A stretch of DNA of 64,000 bases from Bacteroidota bacterium (GTDB lineage Bacteria; Bacteroidota; Bacteroidia; Chitinophagales; Saprospiraceae). The stretch is from contig JASBVF010000002.1 of NCBI GenBank assembly GCA_030147525.1, forward strand, positions 186,001-250,000, read 5' to 3'. This document shows, piece by piece, positions 8,397-17,900 of this stretch; position 1 is the first letter of the stretch, and the number at the start of each line of letters is the position of its first letter. The notes beneath the pieces are model-generated. The model was not told where the DNA came from, did no database searches, and saw only the letters and a list, made by a program, of their open reading frames with translations. The position numbers and the translations under genes were made by a program.

Positions 8397-8530
8397 ATGT
8401 TCGCTGGTCTGCCTTACTCACATCTCCGGGCATCCGGACATTTCTACTCAGGCATGAAGGTGTTTTACAAACCTTTCACCTGCCATCAATTAAGCCCCGC
8501 CCCCCTACCGGCATTGTAGGAAAATGAATG
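8382..8530 (+). pseudogene. Decayed copy of the receiver-domain 3' end
   Basis: The translation around 8422-8490 reads LRASGHFYSGMKVFYKPFTCHQL, which aligns with LEASGYFYAGVEVLHKPFTRHQL at the end of the receiver gene at 7290. Similarity continues past the stop: GAGGAAATGAATAAAG at 7645 corresponds to GTAGGAAAATGAATGAAG at 8516, and then into the 21-bp array. The N-terminal two thirds are absent and the frame runs from an unrelated start, so no functional receiver can be made. Confidence 0.7.
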
Positions 8531-8562
8531 AAGACTTCGGGTTCCCGTTACCTGTTTTTCAG

Positions 8563-8630
8563 TGAAAATCATGCGCTGAAAATTTAGGGGTATACACTGA
8601 GAGCTTCCCGGTACTTCCATGAAAGTTTTC
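8563..8630 (+). promoter_or_regulatory. Degenerate copy of the 21-bp repeat array before the lectin adhesin (array 3)
   Basis: TGAAAATC, CTGAAAATTT, CTGAGA and ATGAAAG have their TGA at 8563, 8577, 8598 and 8620, i.e. spacings 14, 21 and 22 bp. The 14 then 21 pattern is the same as in array 2 (7686, 7700, 7721), which shows that this stretch was copied with the receiver 3' end. It ends 67 bp before the adhesin start. Confidence 0.45.
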
Positions 8631-8696
8631 TTGCATGGCTTACCGCCGCAATAGCTTTTGTTCCAATTTCTTTCATTTTTAACAAAATCAAGCAAA

Positions 8697-11600
8697 ATGA
8701 ACTATTTAAACAACCTATTATCGACCAAGCCCCGTTCTGTGGGCTTACCATCCAGCGTCACCTTTGCGCTGACATTAATTTTATACCTGTGGGGTACCTC
8801 TTTGTCGCTTTCGGCGCAGGAGCCTTTTATAAAGTCAAATCCCGGGGTAGAAACTATCAGCCCTAATTGCTACAAGCTCACTATACCTATTACTTATGGC
8901 GGCATCTGGTACATCAACAAAGTCAATCTGAATTTCAACTTTAACATTCAGGGCACTTTGAATTTCGGCACAAATGATTCAAACGGAGCGGATGGTATGG
9001 GTTTCGTCTTTCAGCCGCTGAGTAATATCATAGGGAATACCGGCATGGGTTTAGGATTCGGCGGCATCAGCCCTTCGCTGGCAGTCGAATTTGATACCTA
9101 TCAGAATTTTGAATTAAATGACCCGGTAAACGACCACATGGGGTTGATCAAAAATGGCGACCTGCACCACAACGGTCCCGGTAACCTGATCCCGCCGGTT
9201 GATCTTGGCAATATAGAAGATGGACAGGACCACCCTTTTATCATTGACTGGAATGCAACATCGAAAACGCTGCAAGTAACATTGGACGGCATCGTTCGCA
9301 TAAACCATACAATCGATATCGTAGCTGATGTTTTCAACGGTGAAAATAAAGTCTTCTGGGGCTTCACGGCTTCTACCGGTGCGTTCTTCAACCCGCATAC
9401 GGTCTGTTTTACGAGTTCGCAATTCGTGGAACACACCGCAATCACCTGGACAGACTACAGTGTAAACAATGACTGGAACGACCCCAACAACTGGTATGGG
9501 GGAAATCTGCCCTCTCAAAATGACGAAGTCGTTTTTAACGGCGCAACTCCAAGAGATGCCAATATTACGGCTCCGGTCGTGGTGAAAAAAGTGGAAATCA
9601 ACGAGGACTATAACGGAACTGTAAAGCTGCTAAATCAAAGTACCCTGACGACTAAAGGCGGCTTCATCGTTAAAAAAGCATCAGCTTTCGACGCCGGAAC
9701 AGGGAAAGTAAAGCTCGCAGACGGGCAGGAGGTCAAAGTTGCATCTGAACTCCATGATGTTGAAATGGAGGCCAGCGACAAAGATCGATTTGATTTACTC
9801 CAGAATTTAAAAATAAAAAACAACCTGAAAATCAATAACCAGGTCGCTTTAAAATCACCCGGTGGAGCTGTCGTACAGGTAAATGGCGATGTGACGATCG
9901 AACAGGACATGTTGCCCAGCACGAATACCGTCCTCAGCATGAGAGGAACAGGAACCCAAATGCTCAAGTCCACCGAGAATTCCATTATAGAAATTGAAAA
10001 AACAAGCGGGCAGGTGAAATTGCAAGCCAACAGCCGGGCCCGAAATGTTAGACTTAACTCCGGCACCCTCGACCTCAACAACAGAAGGATAAGGTCTCAG
10101 GAGACAGTTTCAGCCAAAACAAATTCCAAACTAAGAGGCAGGGGAAGAGTCACTGCCCCCAGGGTCAAAATGCAAAGGAAGAGCCGGATTGCCCCCGGCA
10201 ATTCTCCGGGCCTTTTGGTCATCGAAGGTGACTTCGAGATGGAAGACGAGGCCGAGCTTGAGTTTGAAATTGAATCAAATGCACACGATACGCTGGAAGT
10301 ACAGGGAACTGTGACCCTGGCCGGCGATTTGATCATCCTTGCCACAGGAACGCCCGCCGGCGACATTACCGTCATCTACAATGACGGAACGGACGCAGTC
10401 ACCGGTACTTTCGCCGGCCTGCCGGAAGGCAAAGAAATCCTTATCCTCGGAAAATACTACTTCATCACTTATGCAGGCGGCGACGGAAACGACGTCGTGC
10501 TGTCCCCATGTCCGCCGGGTAACGTCCTCTATGTTCGGGAAAACGCATCGGGTTTGAACAACGGCTCATCCTGGACGCATGCTTTCACCAGCCTGCAGAA
10601 TGCCCTCGCACTGGCCGGGCAGTGTTCTTCCGTTACAGAAATATGGGTAGCCGCAGGCACCTACAAGCCCGACCAGGGAGCAGGCTACACGCCCGGCAAC
10701 CGGAATCATTCATTTGTAATGAAAAACAACCTTGCCATCTACGGCGGCTTTAACGGCACGGAGACGCAGCTTTCGCAAAGGAACTGGGCGGCGAATGTGA
10801 CTACGCTCAGTGGGGATATCGGCACGCCGAATAACAACAGCGACAATAGCTATAACGTAATTTTCAATAACCACAACGGGCTGGACAATACAGCCGTGCT
10901 GGATGGGTTTAAAATAACCGGAGGTAATGCTGATGGGTTTTATCCAAAATACGAGGGCGGCGGGATGTACAACCGTTCCTCCTCTCCAACGGTAATCAAC
11001 TGCTCCTTCTCTGGTAATTCGGCCTACTTCGGCGGCGGGATATACAACCATTCCTCCTCCCCAACAGTGACCAACTGCACATTCTCAGGTAATTCGGCCT
11101 CCTACGGCGGCGGGACTTATAATAGTGCTTCCGCTTTCCCAAGTTTTACCAACTGCACCTTTGCCGGTAATTCGCCAGACGAGTTTCGTTATGTCGGCGG
11201 CTGGCCCACCATCACCAATAGTATCATATGGGGAAATTTAATTTTATTAAATGGTAATATTTCCAACTCCATTATCAAAGGCGGCTACAACAACTGCAAC
11301 AACTGCCCCGGCGGCAACGGCAACGTGGACCCGCTCTTCATCAGCACCACCAACCTCCGTCTGCAAGCCTGTTCCCCCGCCATCAACGCCGGCAGCAACA
11401 CCGCAGTCCCCTCCGGCATCACCACCGACCTGGACGGTAACCCTCGCTTTTATAACGGCGGTACCGTGGATATGGGGGCGTATGAATTTCAGAGCGCTCC
11501 TACACCAGTTGTCGCTTCCTGTCAAAACCCAACCGTCATCCTGAACTCCGGCGGCACAGCCAACCTTGATGTTTTAACACTCAACAACGGCTCCACCGGT

Positions 11601-14600
11601 TGCGGAACGTTGTCTTATGCGGTGGATGGTCAGTCAAACCTGGATTTTACCTGTACTGACGTGGGTGAAAATACCTACACTCTCACCGTAACGGACAGCC
11701 GGGGCCTGACCGCTACCTGCTCTTCCACCGTTACGGTTGAAGACAACGAACACCCGGAAATCACCCCCGGCGCTATTGCTGCCTGTTACCCAACCGTACA
11801 AGAAGCCGAAGCTGCGGCGCTGGCCGCCACAACCGCCACGGACAACTGTACCGTCACCCTTTCAGCCAGTACCGTTGGCGCTTGCAATGCGCAAATCACC
11901 GTTACAGCCACAGATGAAGACGACAACAGCGTTTTCACCGTTTATCAAACCAATATCGGCGTTACAGCCCCGGTATTGGCCAACCTGCCAACCGGCAGCG
12001 ACCTGAGTTGCAATCCAACATTGCCAGTTTGTGATGAAAACGTGACCGCTTCCAACGAGTGCGGCAATGTGGACGTCTCCTGCTCCGCAGGCAATGTGCT
12101 GGAAGACGGTTGCTTCCGCTCCCAGACTTTCACGTACACAGCATTCGACGAATGCAGCGGACTTTCAACTTCCAGCGAGGTAACATACACCTGGACCGTC
12201 GTGACCGCCCCAGTTTTGGCAAACTTGCCAACCGGCAGCGACCTGGGTTGCAATCCAACATTGCCAGTTTGTGATGAAAACGTGACTGCTTCCAACGAGT
12301 GCGGCAATGTGGACGTCTCCTGCTCCACAGGCAATGTGCTGGAAGACGGTTGCTTCCGCTCCCAGACTTTCACGTACACAGCATTCGACGAATGCAGCGG
12401 ACTTTCAACTTCCAGCGAGGTAACATACACCTGGACCGTCGTGACCGCCCCAGTTTTGGCCAACCTGCCAACCGGCAGCGACCTGGGCTGCAATCCAACA
12501 TTGCCAGTTTGTGATGAAAACGTGACCGCTTCCAATGAGTGCGGCAATGTGGACGTCTCCTGCTCCGCAGGCAACATACTGGAAGACGGTTGCAATCGCT
12601 CCCAGACTTTCACCTACACAGCGACCGACGAATGCAGCGGACTTTCAACTTCCAGCGAGGTAACATACACCTGGAACGTGGTGACCGCCCCAGTTTTGGC
12701 CAACCTGCCAACCGGCAGCAACCTGGGTAACAATCCAACATTACCCGTATGTGATGAAAACGTGACCGCTTCCAACGAATGCGGCAGCGTGGACGTGTCC
12801 TGCTCCGCAGGTAACATACTGGAAGATGGTTGCAATCGCTCCCAGACTTTCACCTACACAGCACTCGACGAATGCAGCGGATTGTCCGCTTCCAGCGAAG
12901 TAACCTACACCTGGCAGGTATTGACCGCTGTGGCAATCAGCAATTGTCCGGGTAACATCACGGTTTACAGCAACGAAGGCAATCCGGCCTCCTGTGCGCA
13001 AACGGCAACCTGGACCGTTCCCGCAGCTGTTGACGATTGTGGAACCGCCTTGTCTCCTTCCAGCCAGAGTCATGCTCCGGGTGCAACATTCAATATCGGA
13101 ACGACGCCGGTAACTTACACTTTCACCGATGCGGTGGGCAATACCGCTACCTGCTCCTTTAACGTTACGATCATTGACAACACGCTGCCAACCATCACCT
13201 GCCCCGCCCCCGTCACCGTCAACAACGACCCGGGCCAGTGCAGCGCAGTAGTCAGCTACACCGTGACCGGCAGCGACAATTGTTCTTACACGCTGGCGCA
13301 AACTGGCGGCATCGCCTCCGGTAGCGTCTTCCCCTTCGGAACAACCACCAACTCCTGGAAAGTGACCGATGCCAGCAACAACATCGCCACCTGCACTTTC
13401 ACTGTCACCGTCAACAAATCCGGTGATCCAGGCCTGCTCTGGGCCTACACCGCCATCGGACTCGATGAAGTGAAAATGAAACAGAACACTGTGCAGAGCG
13501 GCGGCGTCGGCGTGGTCAATGCCGGCAAAAAAGCCAAACTGGAATCCGGCACGATGGTCACCGCTGCGAACACTTTTGTCAAAGCACCCGTGCTCGAACT
13601 CAACGGCGGTAGCCAGGTAACGGCCTACCATGCAGGTCCCGTGAATATCAATCTGCTGCCAGCTTTCATCGCTTACAACGGCACGTGCAGCAACAACCTG
13701 AACCTTCCGGACAACAGCGGCCCGGTGACGCTCAATCTCGCCTGCTACCGGGATATCACGGTGGGTAAAAACGTCAGCGTCACTTTCAGCGGACATGGCA
13801 CCGTCAACGTCAGGGAACTGAAACTGAAGGAAGGCGCATCGGTCAGCTTTGCGCAGAACACCAATGTTTTGATTGACAAAAAACTGGACGCCGACAAGTC
13901 GGTCACCGTTTCCAATGGTGGCCAACAGGTCTGGATTTTCACAGGCGACCACGTCAAAGTGGACGACGGCAGCAGCATTACCGCCAACATTTATTCGCAG
14001 AAGCACATCAAAGTGGAAAAAACCTCGTCGGGCAACCCGACCTGGATGACCGGTCTTTTTATCGCTGAAAAGATCGACTCGAAGGACAACGTCTTCTGGA
14101 ATTGGGACGCCAACACCTGCCCATTCTCCCCGCCAATGCTGATGCAGGCCGGTATTTTACAGTTCAACGCTGTCGGGCAGACGAAGGGCGGTATCGCACG
14201 GGTGGACCTCAGCTGGGTCACCAACGAGGATACTCAAAACGAATTTTACGAAGTGGAAAAAACACTGGACGGCGTGACTTTCCAACCGGTGCTGGAACAA
14301 AACAGCCGCTACAACGACGATCAGGTTCGTGGTTACCAAAACCTCGACCCGAACCCCGCCGAAGGCGACTGGCGCTACCGCCTGAAAGTCACCCGCAGGG
14401 ACGGCACGACGGCTTACTCCGAACTGAGAAGGGTCATCCTCGATCTGCCCGGTGACTTTACCGTCTTCCCGAACCCAGCCAGCGACCGGTTAAACGTGGC
14501 GCTGCGGGGATTCGAAGGCAAACAGGCCCTGTTGCAAATCGTCAATGGCCAGGGCGTGGTGCTCGAACAGCAGGAGTTTGACTCGCTGCCGGAGGAACCC

Positions 14601-14729
14601 GTCAGCTTCGACCTGCACGATTACCGGGATGGAATGTACTTTATTCATGTCCAGGTGGAAGGAAAGCGAAGCAGGGTGCTGAAGTTTGTGGTGGCGAAGT
14701 CATCAGGCACGCAGCTACCCAGACACTGA
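8697..14729 (+). CDS. Giant T9SS-secreted adhesin: L-type lectin, beta-helix, 80-aa repeats, HYR
   Basis: About 2010 aa from the ATG at 8697, chosen because it directly precedes the signal peptide (core LTLILYLWGTSLSLSA). In order: L-type (legume-like) lectin domain, about 45-245, with SNGADGMGFVFQ and LAVEFDTYQ strands; a beta-rich region (250-600); a right-handed beta-helix ending in the choice-of-anchor-Q motif DLDGNPRFYNGGTVDMGAYEF (about 605-935); a linker; four exact-length 80-aa tandem repeats (1089-1408) rich in Cys; two HYR domains (to about 1575); a 350-aa module shared with the adhesin at 19579; and a T9SS type-A sorting domain (FTVFPNPASDRLNV ... YRDGMYFIHV). It should be exported by Sec, moved over the outer membrane by T9SS and anchored on the surface, where the lectin domain could bind glycans. 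Confidence 0.9.
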   Translation: MNYLNNLLSTKPRSVGLPSSVTFALTLILYLWGTSLSLSAQEPFIKSNPGVETISPNCYKLTIPITYGGIWYINKVNLNFNFNIQGTLNFGTNDSNGADGMGFVFQPLSNIIGNTGMGLGFGGISPSLAVEFDTYQNFELNDPVNDHMGLIKNGDLHHNGPGNLIPPVDLGNIEDGQDHPFIIDWNATSKTLQVTLDGIVRINHTIDIVADVFNGENKVFWGFTASTGAFFNPHTVCFTSSQFVEHTAITWTDYSVNNDWNDPNNWYGGNLPSQNDEVVFNGATPRDANITAPVVVKKVEINEDYNGTVKLLNQSTLTTKGGFIVKKASAFDAGTGKVKLADGQEVKVASELHDVEMEASDKDRFDLLQNLKIKNNLKINNQVALKSPGGAVVQVNGDVTIEQDMLPSTNTVLSMRGTGTQMLKSTENSIIEIEKTSGQVKLQANSRARNVRLNSGTLDLNNRRIRSQETVSAKTNSKLRGRGRVTAPRVKMQRKSRIAPGNSPGLLVIEGDFEMEDEAELEFEIESNAHDTLEVQGTVTLAGDLIILATGTPAGDITVIYNDGTDAVTGTFAGLPEGKEILILGKYYFITYAGGDGNDVVLSPCPPGNVLYVRENASGLNNGSSWTHAFTSLQNALALAGQCSSVTEIWVAAGTYKPDQGAGYTPGNRNHSFVMKNNLAIYGGFNGTETQLSQRNWAANVTTLSGDIGTPNNNSDNSYNVIFNNHNGLDNTAVLDGFKITGGNADGFYPKYEGGGMYNRSSSPTVINCSFSGNSAYFGGGIYNHSSSPTVTNCTFSGNSASYGGGTYNSASAFPSFTNCTFAGNSPDEFRYVGGWPTITNSIIWGNLILLNGNISNSIIKGGYNNCNNCPGGNGNVDPLFISTTNLRLQACSPAINAGSNTAVPSGITTDLDGNPRFYNGGTVDMGAYEFQSAPTPVVASCQNPTVILNSGGTANLDVLTLNNGSTGCGTLSYAVDGQSNLDFTCTDVGENTYTLTVTDSRGLTATCSSTVTVEDNEHPEITPGAIAACYPTVQEAEAAALAATTATDNCTVTLSASTVGACNAQITVTATDEDDNSVFTVYQTNIGVTAPVLANLPTGSDLSCNPTLPVCDENVTASNECGNVDVSCSAGNVLEDGCFRSQTFTYTAFDECSGLSTSSEVTYTWTVVTAPVLANLPTGSDLGCNPTLPVCDENVTASNECGNVDVSCSTGNVLEDGCFRSQTFTYTAFDECSGLSTSSEVTYTWTVVTAPVLANLPTGSDLGCNPTLPVCDENVTASNECGNVDVSCSAGNILEDGCNRSQTFTYTATDECSGLSTSSEVTYTWNVVTAPVLANLPTGSNLGNNPTLPVCDENVTASNECGSVDVSCSAGNILEDGCNRSQTFTYTALDECSGLSASSEVTYTWQVLTAVAISNCPGNITVYSNEGNPASCAQTATWTVPAAVDDCGTALSPSSQSHAPGATFNIGTTPVTYTFTDAVGNTATCSFNVTIIDNTLPTITCPAPVTVNNDPGQCSAVVSYTVTGSDNCSYTLAQTGGIASGSVFPFGTTTNSWKVTDASNNIATCTFTVTVNKSGDPGLLWAYTAIGLDEVKMKQNTVQSGGVGVVNAGKKAKLESGTMVTAANTFVKAPVLELNGGSQVTAYHAGPVNINLLPAFIAYNGTCSNNLNLPDNSGPVTLNLACYRDITVGKNVSVTFSGHGTVNVRELKLKEGASVSFAQNTNVLIDKKLDADKSVTVSNGGQQVWIFTGDHVKVDDGSSITANIYSQKHIKVEKTSSGNPTWMTGLFIAEKIDSKDNVFWNWDANTCPFSPPMLMQAGILQFNAVGQTKGGIARVDLSWVTNEDTQNEFYEVEKTLDGVTFQPVLEQNSRYNDDQVRGYQNLDPNPAEGDWRYRLKVTRRDGTTAYSELRRVILDLPGDFTVFPNPASDRLNVALRGFEGKQALLQIVNGQGVVLEQQEFDSLPEEPVSFDLHDYRDGMYFIHVQVEGKRSRVLKFVVAKSSGTQLPRH
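11961..12920 (+). repeat. Four 240-bp tandem coding repeats
   Basis: Units start at 11961, 12201, 12441 and 12681, each exactly 240 bp (80 codons). Long stretches of units 1-3 are identical at the DNA level, including synonymous positions, so the amplification is recent or kept similar by recombination. Unit 4 has diverged most. Confidence 0.92.
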
Positions 14730-14810
14730 CGGCCTTTCAGAAAGGCTCATTGCTACGCAAAACTGAGTGCGTAGCAAATTAGCGGAATAATTTACACTCC
14801 TCGCTTTTCA

Positions 14811-14855
14811 AATATGCCTGCTTGCATGCTGATGCAAGCGGGCATATTTTTTTCT
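14811..14855 (+). terminator. Strong intrinsic terminator after the lectin adhesin
   Basis: A 17-bp stem (14811-14827 with 14832-14848, one G-T wobble) with a 4-nt loop, followed by a T-rich tail. This is a textbook rho-independent terminator 82 bp after the stop codon. Confidence 0.88.
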
Positions 14856-14883
14856 TTCAATAAAACCGGAAAAATCTGAGAAT

Positions 14884-14915
14884 TCTGTCGGCCCGACGGC
14901 TGGCAGATTTTTTTT
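14884..14915 (+). terminator. Second terminator-like hairpin before the HTCS gene
   Basis: A 9-bp stem with two G-T wobbles (14884-14892 with 14899-14907), 6-nt loop, followed by eight T. It lies 40 bp before the hybrid kinase, so it may be a backup terminator or, if transcription starts upstream of it, an attenuator. Confidence 0.55.
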
Positions 14916-14954
14916 CTTATTTTCAAAAACGCTTAATTTGCATGCTCAGGTACC

Positions 14955-17900
14955 TTGACTACTATGATGAAAACCTTTCCTTTCTCTACATCCATTTGGT
15001 GCACAAGGCTTTATATCCGGGCCAAAAGCGCAACGGTAAAGCTTTCAGTCAAAGGAAAAGATCATCCTTTGAACCCGTATTTTAATATCAACCGGAGACG
15101 CATTTTTGGGGTTTTTATCCTGCTGTTTTTTTTATCCCTGCCTTCCGGCATCAATGCCCAGCTTGCAAAAACTGACTTCCAGCAACTGTCCATCGAGCAT
15201 GGACTTTCCAACCTCAGCGTGTATTGTCTTTTACAGGATAAAGAAGGGTTCATCTGGGCAGGTACGCAGGCAGGGCTGAACCGCTACGACGGTTACACCT
15301 TCGTTTCCTATGACCGTAAACCGGGCGACTCCAGCGCTTTGAGCGACAATTTTATTAACTGCCTGCTGGAAGACCGGGCCGGCAGGATATGGGCCGGCAC
15401 CCGGAAAGGATTAAGCCGCTTCGACAAAGCTACCGGAACCTTCACCAGTTTTTTCTTCGACCCCGCTGATCCTGAGCAACTGCTTTTCAATCATATTTTA
15501 GCTCTTGCGGAAGATAAAACAGGCAACATTTGGGTGGCCTCTCCTGGTGGGTTGAGCTTTTTGAAACCCGGCCAGCGGCAAATTCAAAAAGCACCCCTGA
15601 ATATCGCAGGTGAAAATGACAATAATTTACTGAAAATCAACACCTTACTACTGGATAAAGCAGGCTTGATCTGGATGGGCACCACCGCCGGTCTGCTCCG
15701 TTTTGACCCCGAATCCGGGCAATGCAACCATTTTTTCGGTGTTGACGGCAAACCCCTGCCGCTGGTACAGGCCATTTGTGAAGATGACCGGCAGGGTTTA
15801 TGGGTCGGCACGCTGGCCGGTGTTTATCATGTCAATAAATTGACGGGGGAGTCGAAGTTGTTCAAAACCCCGGGGGACGTTTTGGAAGAGGTGGCGACTA
15901 TCATCAAAGACAGCAAAGGGCAGTTGTTGGTCGGAAATGCCAGAGGGGTTGATATTTTAGATCCGAAAACGGGCCGCTATACCCCGCTCTTTTCCTACAT
16001 CAATCCGAATGACTGGTACAGGCCGGGCCGCCCGCAGGCCCTGTTGGAAGACCGGAGCAAAACTTATTGGATCGCTTCCCTCTGGGAAGGAATTTACCAT
16101 ATCAACCCCTTGTCCAGGCGGTTTCAGCATTTTAAAAGAAAGCCCGCAGCCGGCAATCCTGCGCCCGACAATTATGTTACCGGGATCTTTGAAGATAGCC
16201 GGGGGCAAGCATGGGTCGGAACGGGAACGGATATCAACCTGTTCGACCCGGTGACCGGGCAGTTCTCCACCGTTTTTACCCAACCGGACGCATTGTTTAA
16301 AACGGCTTTCGAAGACCGGGAAGGGACGATCTGGATAGGTGCAAGGTTTGGGGTTATCAAACAGGCGCCCGGAAAGCCTCCCGTTTGGTTGCGGCAGCAA
16401 CCCAATGACCCTAAAGGGAGCAGTCCGGGAAATACGAAATCCATTTTCGAGGACAGCCGGGGCATACGCTGGTTTGGCGGTGCCAATGGTCTGTTCCGGC
16501 TTGAGCCGGGCAGTGAATTTTTTCAGCCGTTTGCCCTTGCCGGGAATGCTGTCGATACCAACATCATTTACCACATTACCGAAGATCATCGCTCCCGCTT
16601 ATGGATCAGCACCAACAATGGGTTGGTCAGGGTTGACAGCACCCGCAAAAACGTTCGTTACTTTCAACACGACCCAGCCGTCCCCGGCAGCCTTTGCGAT
16701 AACAATATTTCCTGCGTTTCAGCGACGAAAAACGGGCAAATCTGGATCGCCTCCTACGACGGCGGCCTCGACAGGTTCAACCCCGGCGAGGAAACTTTCA
16801 CCCATTATGGCCGTGAGGAGGGTTTGATTGATGAAAAGGTATGGGGCCTTGTGGAGGATGACCGGGGCTTTCTCTGGTTGAGCACCAGCAAGGGCCTTTC
16901 CCGCTTCGATCCGGCGACGGAAACTTTTCACGATTTTGATGTCAACGACGGCTTGCAGTCTTACGAGTTTAGCCTGGCCGCTTTCGACAAGGGCCAAAAA
17001 ACCGGTAAGTTGTATTTCGGAGGGATTAACGGTTTCAATTATTTTGACCCGGACAGCGTAGATTTAAATCAGGCGCCGCCCCCGGTGGTATTCACTTCTT
17101 TTCGCTACCATGAGGGCGGCTTGGAAGAAACCAGTTTCAAAAGCATACCCGGCATCTGTGTGCTGGATGAAGTAATCCTGCCGCATCAGGCCAAGGCCAT
17201 CGTCTGTGAATTTGCGGCGCTTGATTACCGCCAATCTTCCAAGAATCGCTACGCCTACCGCCTGGAAGGAGGTTCCAGCCAAAACTGGATTGACCTGGGC
17301 TCGAAACGGGAGGTCACTTTTGCCAACCTTCAGCCGGGCACCTATACCCTTCACGTAAAAGCATCCAACAACGACGGCATCTGGAATGAAGAAGGGGTAC
17401 GGCTCCGCATTGTCATCCGTCCGCCCTGGTGGGCTACCTGGTGGGCCTATCTGCTCTATGCGGGTTCGCTGGGGGCGGCGGTTTGGTTCATTTACAGGTA
17501 CCAGCTGCGGCGGCGATTGGAACAGCAGGAAACTCACCGGCTCAGAGAATTGGATGATTTTAAAAACCGGTTTTTCACCAATATCACCCACGAGTTCCGC
17601 ACGCCGCTTACGGTCATTTTGGGAACATCCAGGCAGGCAGAGGCTATGGCCGGCAAAGAACTGGAACCCAAAATCAGCCTGATCCGGCGCAACGGCGAAA
17701 ACCTACTCCGCCTTATCAATCAGATCCTCGACCTGGCCAAACTGGAATCCAACACCCTGAAAATCAATTACGTACAGGGAGATGTATTGACCTACCTCCG
17801 CTACATCAGCGAAAGCCTGCACTCCTTTGCCAATGCTCAAAATGTGATGCTGCGGGTGGAGAGCAAGGAACGGGAAATCGTAATGGACTATGACCCCGAG

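Noticed and set aside
8283-8519. 78-aa plus-strand frame as a real small gene
   Set aside because: Its start lies inside the TonB-domain gene and only the second half resembles a receiver end; best seen as a decayed duplicate.
11961-12920. CRISPR-like regular repeats
   Set aside because: The units are 240 bp, contiguous and in frame within a protein gene, with no spacers.
12741-14006. 421-aa minus-strand frame opposite the lectin adhesin
   Set aside because: A shadow of the repeat-rich, codon-biased adhesin; the same antisense frame reappears at 24379-25368 because the module is duplicated.
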